This document shows, in pieces, positions 9,582 through 18,388 of a stretch of 64,000 nucleotides of DNA (its first letter is position 1; every line of letters begins with the position of its first letter). The position numbers and the translations under genes were made by a program. This DNA is from Pseudomonas fluorescens. GTDB lineage: Bacteria > Pseudomonadota > Gammaproteobacteria > Pseudomonadales > Pseudomonadaceae. The notes beneath the pieces are model-generated. The model was not told the origin of the DNA, did no database searches, and saw only the letters and a program-made list of their open reading frames with translations. The stretch covers positions 124,001-188,000 of the forward strand of contig NZ_CABVHU010000010.1 in NCBI RefSeq assembly GCF_902497855.1, written 5' to 3'.

Positions 9582-10769
9582 TCAATGAATACTCGAAGCC
9601 AATTCAAAAATCGGGATGTACATCAAAATCACGATGACCCCGATCAGCAGGCCGATAAAGGTCATGAGCAGGGGTTCGAACAGCCGCACGAACCATTCGA
9701 TCCAGCGGCTGATTTCTTCGTCGTAGAAGTCGGCGCTGCGCTCCATCATCTGCCCGAGGTTGCCGGACTGTTCGCCGGCGCGCAGCAGGCGCAGGGATAC
9801 CGGTGTCACCAGGTGGTTGAGCTCCAGCGCGGCCGACAGTGATTGTCCTTCGCGCACCCGTTCGCAGGCCTGGTCCAGGCGCGCGCGCGAGGCGACGGTC
9901 AGCAGGCCGCGGACCATGCCCATGGCGGTGACGAGGGGGATGCCGCCTTGCAGCAGGATACCCAGGGAGCGGTAGAAACGCGCCAGTTCGTACATGAAGA
10001 TGCGTTGATGGACCGCCGGGAGTTTTTCGATGACCCGGTCCAGGCCTCGGCGAAAGGCCGGTTGGCGCTGGAGGAAGGCGAGGGCGACGATGATCGCGAC
10101 CAAGGCGCCGAAGAATTCACCCTGGTGGGCGTGCAGGAACATCCCGCCGCTCATCAGGATCTGCGACAGCCACGGCAGGTTCGAGCCCAGGCCTTCGAAC
10201 ACCAGGCTGAAACGCGGCACCACGTAGCCCATCAGAAACAGCACCACGCCGCTGCCCACCACCAGCAACAGCAGGGGGTAGATCGACGCGCTGACGATCT
10301 TCTGTCGAACCTCGTCCATGCGCTGGCGATAGCTGACATAGCGGCCGAGGGCATCGCCCACGGCGCCGGTTTTTTCACTCGATTGCACCAGCGCGACATA
10401 GAGCGGCGGGAACACCGCCGACAATTGCCCGAGGGCCTGGGAGAACGACTTGCCTTCATACAGCAGGCGCACCAGTTCGCTCAAGGTCTTGCGGGCCTGG
10501 GGCGCATGCTCTTTTTCTGCCAGGCTTTCCAGCGCATCGATCAACGGCAGGCCGGCATTGAGCAAGGTGGTCAGTTCCTGGCTGAACAGCACCAGGTTGA
10601 ACGTCTCGCGCTTGTGCAGGCGCAATGCCCGCCAATGCCGTTCGACGTGCAGGCTCACCACCCGCAAGCCCTGGTCTTCGACGATGCGCCGGGCTTCGCT
10701 GTGGCCGGGGGCCTCGACTGTCATCGAGACCACGCCAGCCTTGCCCACGGCCTTGAGGTGAAAGCGCAT
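9582..10769 (-). CDS. gspF: Type II secretion platform protein GspF
   Basis: A 395-residue inner-membrane platform protein. Two T2SSF domains with their helices are seen: FSQELTTLLNAGLPLIDALE and the first membrane segment (SIYPLLLLVVGSGVVLFLMGYVVP), then ELARFYRSLGILLQGGIPLVTAM and the C-terminal helix (LFEPLLMTFIGLLIGVIVILMYIPIF). The protein links the ATPase GspE to the pseudopilus. It starts 12 bases after gspG, so the two form one operon. The other parts of the machine (gspE, secretin, minor pseudopilins) lie about 14 kb away beyond the oxidase genes and contain no second gspF, so this copy probably serves them. Confidence 0.93.
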   Translation of the reverse strand: MRFHLKAVGKAGVVSMTVEAPGHSEARRIVEDQGLRVVSLHVERHWRALRLHKRETFNLVLFSQELTTLLNAGLPLIDALESLAEKEHAPQARKTLSELVRLLYEGKSFSQALGQLSAVFPPLYVALVQSSEKTGAVGDALGRYVSYRQRMDEVRQKIVSASIYPLLLLVVGSGVVLFLMGYVVPRFSLVFEGLGSNLPWLSQILMSGGMFLHAHQGEFFGALVAIIVALAFLQRQPAFRRGLDRVIEKLPAVHQRIFMYELARFYRSLGILLQGGIPLVTAMGMVRGLLTVASRARLDQACERVREGQSLSAALELNHLVTPVSLRLLRAGEQSGNLGQMMERSADFYDEEISRWIEWFVRLFEPLLMTFIGLLIGVIVILMYIPIFELASSIH

Positions 10770-10781
10770 GTTCGTCCCTCG

Positions 10782-11216
10782 TCATTGCCAGCTGGTGATT
10801 TCGGCGTTTTCGCCTTCGCCGCCGGGTTGGCCGTCCTTGCCCATGGACAGCAGGTCGTACTCGCCGTTCTCGCCGGGGTGGCGGTAGGTGTAGTTGCGGC
10901 CCCATGGATCCTGCGGCAGTTTTTTCTGCAAATAAGGACCGGTCCAGCGGGTCTCGTCGCTCGGCGCGGTGACCAGTGCCTGCAAGCCCTGTTCGGTCGA
11001 CGGGTAATGGCCGACCTCCAGCCGGTACAGGTCCAGGGCCTTGCCCAGGCCTTCGATTTGCGCCTTGGCCACCTTGACTTCGGAACGCCCCAACTGGGCG
11101 AAATACTTCGGTGCGACGATGCCGGCCAATAGCCCGAGCACGACCAGCACCACCAACAGTTCGAGCAGGGTGAACCCGCTTTGCGTACGCGGGGTGCAAC
11201 AAAGACGTTGATTCAT
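10782..11216 (-). CDS. gspG: Type II secretion major pseudopilin GspG
   Basis: A 144-residue pseudopilin. The prepilin-peptidase site is QSGFTLLELLVVLVVLGLLAG (G before FTLLE), followed by the GspG-specific AQIEGLGKALDLYRLEVGHYPSTEQGLQALV and the calcium-binding C-terminal part (DPWGRNYTYRHPGENGEYDLLSMGKDG). The start at 11216 has GAGG 5 bases upstream; the longer start at 11264 lacks this. Needs a prepilin peptidase (PilD) encoded elsewhere. First gene of the gspG-gspF operon, divergent from the lytic transglycosylase. Confidence 0.94.
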   Translation of the reverse strand: MNQRLCCTPRTQSGFTLLELLVVLVVLGLLAGIVAPKYFAQLGRSEVKVAKAQIEGLGKALDLYRLEVGHYPSTEQGLQALVTAPSDETRWTGPYLQKKLPQDPWGRNYTYRHPGENGEYDLLSMGKDGQPGGEGENAEITSWQ

Positions 11217-11325
11217 GATGACCTCACACAGTGGGCGGAAGGGTCGCCATGTTGGCGTATGCAATTGCCATGCTCACGCCCGGGCAACCTGCCGTAACCC
11301 CCGGAATCACGGGCCTTCGCCCAGT

Positions 11326-11341
11326 CGGCACAGTGCTTGCG
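11326..11341 (+). promoter_or_regulatory. Putative sigma54 (-24/-12) promoter for the lytic transglycosylase gene
   Basis: CGGCACAGTGCTTGCG keeps GG and GC at the exact 12-base spacing and 12 of the consensus bases of TGGCACG-N4-TTGCW. Transcription would start near 11352, about 60 bases before the ATG at 11413. It points rightward. Confidence 0.6.
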
Positions 11342-11365
11342 TATGGCAGGTGTACGACCGGCCAT

Positions 11366-11386
11366 TGGGGCATTAGCCCCATTTTT
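11366..11386 (+). terminator. Leader hairpin with T-run between the sigma54 promoter and the transglycosylase gene
   Basis: TGGGGCATTAGCCCCA forms a 6-bp stem with an ATTA loop, followed by TTTTT. It has the form of a short rho-independent terminator in the leader, so it could attenuate the gene at 11413. The same sequence could instead be an activator site: CCCC-N6-CGGG at 11377 resembles the CCCC-N6-GGGG sites found elsewhere in the window. Confidence 0.45.
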
Positions 11387-11412
11387 CGGGGGCGGTCAGG
11401 GGAGGCTGAACA

Positions 11413-12021
11413 ATGAAAACACTTACCATGGGACTGCTCGGGCTGCTGATGCTGACCGACGTCGTACAGGCCGATGTGTTCGTGTCCGTGGACGCCAATG
11501 GCAGCTACGTGTTGTCCAACGTCCACCGTCCCGGTCGCACCTATGAACGGGTGATACATGAGCCTGAATCCGCTCAGGTCAGCAGCGACCGGCAACCGCA
11601 GATGATTGCCCGGCAACCCTATGCCGAGCTGGTCTCGGCGGCTGCCACGGCCAACCATCTGCCGGCGGCGCTGTTGCATGCCGTGATCCAGACCGAGTCC
11701 AGCTACAACGCCAGCGCAATCTCACCCAAGGGGGCCGGCGGGCTGATGCAATTGATGCCCGACACCGCCCGGGAAATGGGGGTGACCGACGTGTACGACC
11801 CCAAGGCCAACATCCAGGGTGGCGCCCGTTATCTCAAGCGCCTGATGACCCTCTTCGACAACGATATCAGCCTCGCCGTGGCGGCCTACAACGCCGGGCC
11901 GCAAGCGGTGCTCAGCCGTGGCGGGGTGATCCCGCCGTTCGCCGAAACCCAGCGTTATGTGCCGAGCGTGTTGCGCCAGTACCGACGCTTGCAGGGCCTG
12001 GCCGTGGATGCACCGTTGTGA
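11413..12021 (+). CDS. Lytic transglycosylase (SLT domain)
   Basis: A 202-residue periplasmic muramidase: signal peptide MKTLTMGLLGLLMLTDVVQA, a short linker, then the SLT domain from about residue 70 with the catalytic Glu in VIQTESSYN, the GLMQLMP motif and the NIQGGARYL / AVAAYNAGP motifs. It cuts glycan strands without water. Its place between gspG and the oxidase gene, behind a sigma54-like promoter, suggests that it opens peptidoglycan for the secretion machine or pilus; this is inference. Convergent with nothing; the oxidase promoter region follows 200 bases later. Confidence 0.92.
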   Translation: MKTLTMGLLGLLMLTDVVQADVFVSVDANGSYVLSNVHRPGRTYERVIHEPESAQVSSDRQPQMIARQPYAELVSAAATANHLPAALLHAVIQTESSYNASAISPKGAGGLMQLMPDTAREMGVTDVYDPKANIQGGARYLKRLMTLFDNDISLAVAAYNAGPQAVLSRGGVIPPFAETQRYVPSVLRQYRRLQGLAVDAPL

Positions 12022-12043
12022 TCGGCAGCTGTGGGGCACGTTT

Positions 12044-12057
12044 CCCCAACAGTGGGG
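12044..12057 (+). promoter_or_regulatory. CCCC-N6-GGGG palindrome, putative activator (MnxR) site upstream of the oxidase gene
   Basis: CCCCAACAGTGGGG, about 110-125 bases upstream of the -24/-12 promoter. A further TGGGG at 12032 makes an overlapping inverted repeat, and ACCC-N6-GGGG (12070-12083) is a one-mismatch second copy 26 bases on. This is the distance expected for the enhancer of a sigma54 activator. Confidence 0.6.
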
Positions 12058-12155
12058 CAAGAAGACCCGACCCGTAAAAGGGGGAATGGGTGGGGAATAT
12101 CCCCCGGATTATCAAGTGACAACACTAACTGATTGATAAACAACAATAATTTTTA

Positions 12156-12171
12156 TGGCATGCGGATTGCT
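12156..12171 (+). promoter_or_regulatory. Sigma54 (-24/-12) promoter of the multicopper oxidase operon
   Basis: TGGCATGCGGATTGCT matches TGGCACG-N4-TTGCW at all but one conserved position with the correct spacing. Transcription should start near 12182, 45 bases before the ATG at 12227. Confidence 0.85.
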
Positions 12172-12226
12172 CCACGGGATTTGTCGAGAATTATTCCTGT
12201 GAGCACCCACAGCGAGGCCCGTGATC

Positions 12227-15200
12227 ATGACCGGCATACCCCAGGCTCAGTCCCTTTTCAAATTGCTGCTGTTGGTGGCGTCGATGCTCGGCATCGGGGT
12301 AGCCGAAGCGGCGCTGCGCTGCGAACGCAATCTGGTGGCCAACGTCGTGGCACTGGATCAGCCACTGATGTTCAACCGCCTCGGCGCGCAGAACGTCAAC
12401 GGCATGATGTTCGCCCTGCGCCGCGACGTGGTCGACGACCATGACCGGTCCCTGGCCCAGGGCGGGGCGGCGGTGCCGGGCAAGGTCTCGCTGCGGCCCG
12501 ACAAGCGTCCGCGGCCGCTGGTGCTGCGCGTCGCGGCGGGTGATTGCCTGACCATCAACCTGCAGAACCTGCTGGCGTACCAGGCCAACCCTGGTTCGCA
12601 TGAGGACGGCGAGGAAGAAGAGGGTGAGGAAGAGGAAGTTGAAATCGGTAACGAAGACAACTTCAAGGTCGACGAGCAGGTCAAGGACCGTCACGTCGGC
12701 TTCCAGGTCAACGGCATGCAGGCCGTCAACAGCATTGACGACATCGCGTCCTATACCGGGCGCAACGCCAATACCTTGATTGCTCCAGGTGCCAGCCGTT
12801 CCTACACCTTGTACGCCGAGCGCGAAGGGGCGTTCGCCGCCAGCAGCCGCGGCGCGACCTTTGGTGGTGAAGGGGATGCGGGCAACGTTGCCAACGGCCT
12901 GTTTGGCCAGGTAGTGGTGGTGCCCAAGGGCGGCCGCACTTATCGCAACACCGTGACCGAAGAAGAAATGCGCCTGGCCAGCGCCGGCCGCACCCCGGCC
13001 GGTCACCCGATCGTCGACTACCAGGCGCGTTACCCGCAGCGCGAGCCGTGGATCCGTGAAGGCAAGGCCGGCACGCCGATCATCAATATGGTCGACGGCA
13101 ACGAAATCATTTCCAGCGAGAGCGACGCGATCGTGATGGGCAGCAATGCCGACGGCAGTTTCCCGCCTTCGACCTACCCGCTGGAAGCCATCGGCAAACG
13201 CAACCCGGCGATCCCCAATCGCCTGGAGCCGTTCCGCGATTTTGCTTCGCAGTTCCAGGATGAAACCGCCGCGACCCAGGCGTTCCCCGCGTATTGGGCA
13301 GACCCGGTGATGGCCCACGTGCTGGAGCCGACCCGCGACTCGTTCATGATCAACTACGGCTCCGGCGGCATGGGGGCCGAGGTGGTGGCCAACCGATTGG
13401 GCGTCGGGCCGATGCACGACTGCCTGTCCTGCGCCTACGAAGAGTTCTTCCTCAGCTCCCACACCGTCGGCGACGTGGCGATGCTGGTGGACGTACCGGC
13501 CAACGCCGGCCTGGAAGGCATTCTTCCGGGTCAGGTGCCGAACGCCGATCAGATCGGGGTCAAGGCGACCATGGCGCTGTACCCGTCCGAGCCGTCCAAC
13601 GTCAACCACAGCTACATCGGCGACTTCGTCAAATTCCGCAACACCCACAACGGCCACGAGCAGCATATTTTCCACCTGCACGGGCACCAGTGGCTGTTCA
13701 ACCCCAACGACGACAACTCCGATTATATGGATGCACAGGGCATCGGCCCGGGCGCTGGCTACACCTATGAAATCGCCAACGGTGGTTCGGGCAACCGCAA
13801 CCGCGTCGCCGGCGATGCCATCTATCACTGCCACTTCTACCCGCATTTCGCCCAGGGCATGTGGAGCATGTGGCGGGTGCATGACGTCTTCGAAGAAGGC
13901 ACCCGCCTGGAAGTCTCGCAACAGGGGCAAGACGGTTATCACAGTGAACCTTACGCCCTGCGCAGCGGTAAACCGGCGGCTGGCGCACGGGCCTTGCCCG
14001 ATGGCGAGATCGTTGCCGGTACACCGATCCCCGCTGTAGTGCCGTTGCCAGGCAAAGCCATGGCACCGATGCCGGGCAAGGTCGCGGTGGTGCCGAAAAT
14101 CGGCGAAACCCTGGTGGCCGGTGGTGATGATGACGAGGAGGCTGACGACGGCGAACACCACGGCGGCAGCGGCGGCGCCCAGGCCATCGGTTCCCTGGCC
14201 CTGGTCGATCGCAGTGAAGCCAACCGCAATGCCGACGGCAGCCTGAAAAACCCGGGCTATCCGTTCTGGATCGGCGGCATGGAAACCTCGGTCGGCCAAC
14301 GCCCACCGACCCCACCCCTGGACATGCTGGATGCGGCCAAGGCTCAGTCCTTGAAAACCAGCGGTAATGCCTTGTGGGCCAACCTCGACCCGGCTCAGTC
14401 CGGTGGCTGGGACGGTGGCCTGGGGCGCCATTCCCTGGATGGTTTCTCCTCCGGTGGCCAGGCGCACACCATTACCACTTCCCTGGATTTCTCCAAGGAA
14501 GTGACCCGTGCCAAACCGATTTACATGCCGGAAGAGGGCACCGAAGTCGAACAGGCGGCCATGGCGTTCCACGCCAAGAAAGACCACCCAAGCTTTGCCG
14601 TGCTGCCGGGCAAGCAGGTGGTGGCGCGCAACTTCCGCACCAACGGTGCCTTGCCGATTGCAGGCGCACCGTATTACGAACCGTGCATGGATGACCGGCA
14701 AAAACGCCTGACCAGCAGCGCCGGCACCGGCGAGTTCAATAGCGGTGAACGGGTTGACGGCATGTCCTACACCGGTGCCTCGACCTTCACCGCCGACCGT
14801 CCACGGGTCTATAAAGCGGCGAACATCCAGTTCGACGCGGTGTACAACAAGGTCGGCTACCACTTCCCGCAAGCGCGCATCCTGGCGCTATGGGAAGACG
14901 CCTGGCCGGTGATCACCAAGCAGCGTCCACCAGAGCCGCTGGTGATGCGCATGAACACCTTCGACTGCGTGCAGTACCAGCAAACCAACCTGGTGCCGGC
15001 CACCTATGAGATGGACGACTATCAGGTGCGCACGCCGACCGACGTGATCGGCCAGCACATTCACCTGCCGAAATGGGACCTGACCGCCGCCGATGGTTCG
15101 GCCAACGGCTGGAACTACGAAGACGGCGTACTTTCCCCAGGTGCCGTGCAAGAACGCATCCACGCCATTCGCGCGTTCAACCAGTGCACAGGCACCGACC

Positions 15201-18052
15201 CGCGCGACGGCACACCGGCTTGCCCGAAAGCCAAGGCGCACCCGTTCTTCAGCCAGTACGGCCGGGCCGACTGGGTCGGCGCGCGGACGGCGATGCAGCG
15301 CTGGTTCGTCGATCCGGTGGTGAACGCCAAAGGTGTCGACCGTGGCCTGGGGACCATTTTTACCCACGACCACTTAGGCCCATCGACTCACCAACAGATT
15401 GGTCTGTACGCCACTGTATTGGCCGAACCTGCCGGCTCCACCTGGTTCCACGCCGAAACCGGCGAGCCGTTGTACAGCGGCGCGCGGCAGGACGGCGGGC
15501 CGACCTCATGGCAAGCGGTGGTGACCACCGGTGACCTGGACGGCGACGGCAAGAACGACAGCTTCCGTGAGTTCTTCCTTGAGTACAGCGACTTCCAGCA
15601 CGCCTATGAAGCCGGGGTGTATGTCGGTGCCGGCCCCAATGGCGTGCCCAACCCGCAAGCCTTCCCGGCCACCGCCGACAGTTTCCGCTACGCCATCAAC
15701 CCGCCGGTGCGCAATAACGCCAGCACCCTGTTGGAAGGGGTTGTCGAAGTGCAGGGCGGGCAGGTTCCGGGCTGCCCAAGCCGGCCATGCCCACAGGCGA
15801 TCTCGGTCGATGACCCGGGCATGTTCGTGGTCAATTACCGCAACGAACCGCTGGCCCTGCGGGTGTACGACCCGAACAAGGTCGGCCCGGACGGCAAGCG
15901 CGGCATGCAGGCCGACGGCCTCGGCGGCGACCTGGCGTATGCCATGCAAAGCCGTACCGACCGTGCGATCCCGGCGATGAACCTGGCGCCGAACCTGGTC
16001 ACCGCAGCCACCGGCCCCACCGGCGGCACCACACTGTTCCCGCCGCACATCAACCGCGGCGGCGCGGAGCCGGGTGACCCGTTCACCCCGATGCTGCGCA
16101 CCTACACCGGTGACAACGTGCGGCTGCGGGTGCATGCCGGCGGTCACGAAGAAGAGCACAACGTGACCCTGCACGGCGTGAAATGGTTGCAAAGCGGTTC
16201 CGGGTTCGGCAACAGCTCCAACTCGGGCTGGCGCTCGTCGCAGATGATCGGGATCTCCGAACAGATGGGCTTCAATGCGCCGGTGTCGATGATGTCCAGC
16301 TCGGCCGCGACCACGGGTGACTACCTGTACTCGATGGACGCTTCCCTGGAAGGTTACTGGAGCGGGATCTGGGGCGTGATGCGCAACTACACGGCCCAGC
16401 GCAGCGATCTGTTCGCGGTGCCGAACAACCCGAAACCGATGGGTATGCGCAATACAGTGGCGTTCGATGGCATCTGTCCACGATACAGTGCCAACCCGAA
16501 TGGCATCGGTACCCGGCCGACCGTGCAACGCAACTATGAAGTGGTCGCGGCGCTGGCCAACGACATTCTGCGCAACCCGCTGAACCTGGCCATCGGCGAT
16601 CCGGCCGGGCTCGGGCAACACGTCGGCGGGCCGTTGAATCCGGCGGGCGGCACCCTGGTGTTCAACTCGCGGAGCGTCAGCATTCCGCAGGTCACCGTGA
16701 CCGATCCCGAAGACGGCGAGACTTTCACCATCGGTGGGCAAAGCGGGCCGCTGCATGACCCGACGGCGATCCTGTATGTGCGCAAGGGCGATCTCGATCC
16801 GATCACCGGCAAGCTCAAACCCGGCGTGCCTGTCGAACCGCTGGTACTGCGCGCGACGGCCGGTGACTGCATCAACATCACCCTGGAAAACCGTCTGCCC
16901 CTGATCATGCCGGACCTGACCCAGACCGCGGTGATGCAAGGCATGGTCAAGCGCGATCGCAACAGCGGCCTGGGCGCGACCACCTTCAGCAACAACCTGA
17001 TGCGGCCGTCCAGCCACGTTGGCCTGCACGCGCAACTGCTGGCCTATGACATCACCAAGTCCGACGGCACCAACGTCGGCGCCAACCCGATCCAGACCGT
17101 GCCACCACGGGTGGGCAACGTCGGCGCTTACCCGACGCGTGCCTATCAGTATTACGCCGGACACCTGGAGCGTGAAGGCAAGCCGATCACGCAACTGGGC
17201 CGCAATGTCGACAACATCAACGCCACGGCGGTGGAGTTCGGCGGGTTGAATTTCACCCCGGCGGACGTCATCAAACAGCCGCAGAAAGGCCTGGGCGGGG
17301 CGATGAGCATTCTGCCGATCGGCGCGACCTGGGTTGACGATGCGCGCAAAGTGACGGCCACGGTCACCGCACCGGGGCAAACCACCTACCGCGACTTTGC
17401 GATGGTCTGGCAGAAAGCCCTGAACATCCGTTGGGCCAATGGTCGGCCGGTGGAAGGCATTGCCGCCGAAGGCCTGGGTGTGCCTACCGACCCGCAGGAC
17501 AACTCGAGCATGGCCATCAACTACAAGGCCGAGCCGCTGTGGTTCCGCTTCGGGCTGGCACCGGATGCGCCATTCGGGCATGCCGATGGCCATGGTTACG
17601 GTGACGTGCCCAATGCGCACATGGCCTACAGCAACGCGCTGGTGGGCGGCGATCCGCAAACGCCGGTGCTGTATGTGAAGCCGGGGCAACCGTTCCGCAC
17701 CCACATCATGATGCCTACCGGTGGCAGCCGCGGTACCACCTTCCAGCTTGACGGTCACGTCTGGTCGGTCAACCCGTTCCAGTCGGAGAAAAGCGATACC
17801 GGCGGTTACCCGATGGCGACACCCGGGGTGGGTTCGGTGCGGTTCGGCTACAACCCGATGTCGATGTACATCGGCGCCCATGAAAGCATCCTGCCGGCGG
17901 CGCACTTCAGCTTCATGCACCCGAGCGCCGGGGGCAGCAATGCGATACCGGGCGACTACCTGTTCCGTGACTACGGCGCCTACGGCAACACGGCCGGGCT
18001 GTGGGGATTGCTGCGGGTAACCAACGAACCAGAACCGGCTCCGGCCCCGTAG
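12227..18052 (+). CDS. mnxG: Giant multicopper oxidase, MnxG/McoA-type Mn(II) oxidase
   Basis: A 1941-residue secreted oxidase with a signal peptide (FKLLLLVASMLGIGVAEA). Copper motifs are spread along it: HNGHEQHIFHLHGHQW (474-489), HCHFYPHFAQGMWSMW (534-549, the Cys-His element of the type 1 and trinuclear sites), THDHLGPSTHQQIGLYA (from 1046), HEEEHNVTLHGVKW (1307-1320), SHVGLHAQ (~1596) and LDGHVWSV/FSFMHPS near the end. Several cupredoxin modules are therefore present, and the family (MnxG and McoA of Pseudomonas putida GB-1, MnxG of Bacillus) oxidises Mn(II) to Mn oxide outside the cell. Two acidic inserts (126-139 and ~632-650) and a DLDGDGKND Ca-binding-like loop (~1104) are notable. 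I cannot separate MnxG from McoA by eye; the neighbours (SCO, cytochrome c, MnxS/R genes) favour MnxG. ATG 12227 is preferred over GTG 12221. Confidence 0.85.
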   Translation: MTGIPQAQSLFKLLLLVASMLGIGVAEAALRCERNLVANVVALDQPLMFNRLGAQNVNGMMFALRRDVVDDHDRSLAQGGAAVPGKVSLRPDKRPRPLVLRVAAGDCLTINLQNLLAYQANPGSHEDGEEEEGEEEEVEIGNEDNFKVDEQVKDRHVGFQVNGMQAVNSIDDIASYTGRNANTLIAPGASRSYTLYAEREGAFAASSRGATFGGEGDAGNVANGLFGQVVVVPKGGRTYRNTVTEEEMRLASAGRTPAGHPIVDYQARYPQREPWIREGKAGTPIINMVDGNEIISSESDAIVMGSNADGSFPPSTYPLEAIGKRNPAIPNRLEPFRDFASQFQDETAATQAFPAYWADPVMAHVLEPTRDSFMINYGSGGMGAEVVANRLGVGPMHDCLSCAYEEFFLSSHTVGDVAMLVDVPANAGLEGILPGQVPNADQIGVKATMALYPSEPSNVNHSYIGDFVKFRNTHNGHEQHIFHLHGHQWLFNPNDDNSDYMDAQGIGPGAGYTYEIANGGSGNRNRVAGDAIYHCHFYPHFAQGMWSMWRVHDVFEEGTRLEVSQQGQDGYHSEPYALRSGKPAAGARALPDGEIVAGTPIPAVVPLPGKAMAPMPGKVAVVPKIGETLVAGGDDDEEADDGEHHGGSGGAQAIGSLALVDRSEANRNADGSLKNPGYPFWIGGMETSVGQRPPTPPLDMLDAAKAQSLKTSGNALWANLDPAQSGGWDGGLGRHSLDGFSSGGQAHTITTSLDFSKEVTRAKPIYMPEEGTEVEQAAMAFHAKKDHPSFAVLPGKQVVARNFRTNGALPIAGAPYYEPCMDDRQKRLTSSAGTGEFNSGERVDGMSYTGASTFTADRPRVYKAANIQFDAVYNKVGYHFPQARILALWEDAWPVITKQRPPEPLVMRMNTFDCVQYQQTNLVPATYEMDDYQVRTPTDVIGQHIHLPKWDLTAADGSANGWNYEDGVLSPGAVQERIHAIRAFNQCTGTDPRDGTPACPKAKAHPFFSQYGRADWVGARTAMQRWFVDPVVNAKGVDRGLGTIFTHDHLGPSTHQQIGLYATVLAEPAGSTWFHAETGEPLYSGARQDGGPTSWQAVVTTGDLDGDGKNDSFREFFLEYSDFQHAYEAGVYVGAGPNGVPNPQAFPATADSFRYAINPPVRNNASTLLEGVVEVQGGQVPGCPSRPCPQAISVDDPGMFVVNYRNEPLALRVYDPNKVGPDGKRGMQADGLGGDLAYAMQSRTDRAIPAMNLAPNLVTAATGPTGGTTLFPPHINRGGAEPGDPFTPMLRTYTGDNVRLRVHAGGHEEEHNVTLHGVKWLQSGSGFGNSSNSGWRSSQMIGISEQMGFNAPVSMMSSSAATTGDYLYSMDASLEGYWSGIWGVMRNYTAQRSDLFAVPNNPKPMGMRNTVAFDGICPRYSANPNGIGTRPTVQRNYEVVAALANDILRNPLNLAIGDPAGLGQHVGGPLNPAGGTLVFNSRSVSIPQVTVTDPEDGETFTIGGQSGPLHDPTAILYVRKGDLDPITGKLKPGVPVEPLVLRATAGDCINITLENRLPLIMPDLTQTAVMQGMVKRDRNSGLGATTFSNNLMRPSSHVGLHAQLLAYDITKSDGTNVGANPIQTVPPRVGNVGAYPTRAYQYYAGHLEREGKPITQLGRNVDNINATAVEFGGLNFTPADVIKQPQKGLGGAMSILPIGATWVDDARKVTATVTAPGQTTYRDFAMVWQKALNIRWANGRPVEGIAAEGLGVPTDPQDNSSMAINYKAEPLWFRFGLAPDAPFGHADGHGYGDVPNAHMAYSNALVGGDPQTPVLYVKPGQPFRTHIMMPTGGSRGTTFQLDGHVWSVNPFQSEKSDTGGYPMATPGVGSVRFGYNPMSMYIGAHESILPAAHFSFMHPSAGGSNAIPGDYLFRDYGAYGNTAGLWGLLRVTNEPEPAPAP

Positions 18053-18115
18053 GGGCACGGCTGACCCGCGATGGGATCACCTCGGTTTGGCGGGGTGGCG
18101 AATGACGCCACCCCT

Positions 18116-18340
18116 GTAGGAGCGAGGCTTGCCCGCGAAGGGTTCACCTCGGTTTAGGCGGGGCAGCGAATGACGCCTTCGCGGGCAAGCCTCGCTCCTA
18201 CAGCGAAGGAGCCACCTCGGTTTGGCGGGGGTGGCGAATGACGCCACCCCTGTAGGAGCGAGGCTTGCCCGCGAAGGGTTCACCTCGGTTTAGCCGGGGC
18301 AGCGAATGACGCCTTCGCGGGCAAGCCTCGCTCCTACAGG
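18116..18340. repeat. Tandem BIME: two 136-bp REP-pair units inside the operon
   Basis: Each unit has GTAGGAGCGAGGCTTGCCCG, a spacer with CACCTCGGTTTAG, and the inverse CGGGCAAGCCTCGCTCCTAC. The unit repeats at a period of 136 bases (starts at about 18116 and 18252). It fills the 336-base gap between the oxidase gene and the propeller gene and could stabilise the upstream mRNA or reduce read-through. Confidence 0.9.
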
Positions 18341-18388
18341 GGGGCGGGGGGCGGTTAGGCAGGCACAGATCTGTAAGGGGAGAACGAT

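Noticed and set aside
11234..11249. Leftward -24/-12-like sequence (TGGCGACCCTTCCGCC) for gspG
   Set aside because: Spacing fits but the -12 part is poor and the start would fall within the ribosome binding site of gspG.
12191..14872. 893-residue open frame on the minus strand opposite the oxidase gene
   Set aside because: It is a shadow of high-GC coding sequence; it lacks a ribosome binding site and domain pattern, while the plus strand has clear copper motifs.
15506..18058. 850-residue open frame on the minus strand opposite the end of the oxidase gene
   Set aside because: Same reason: composition is the mirror of the plus-strand gene, Arg/His/Val-rich without fold signature.
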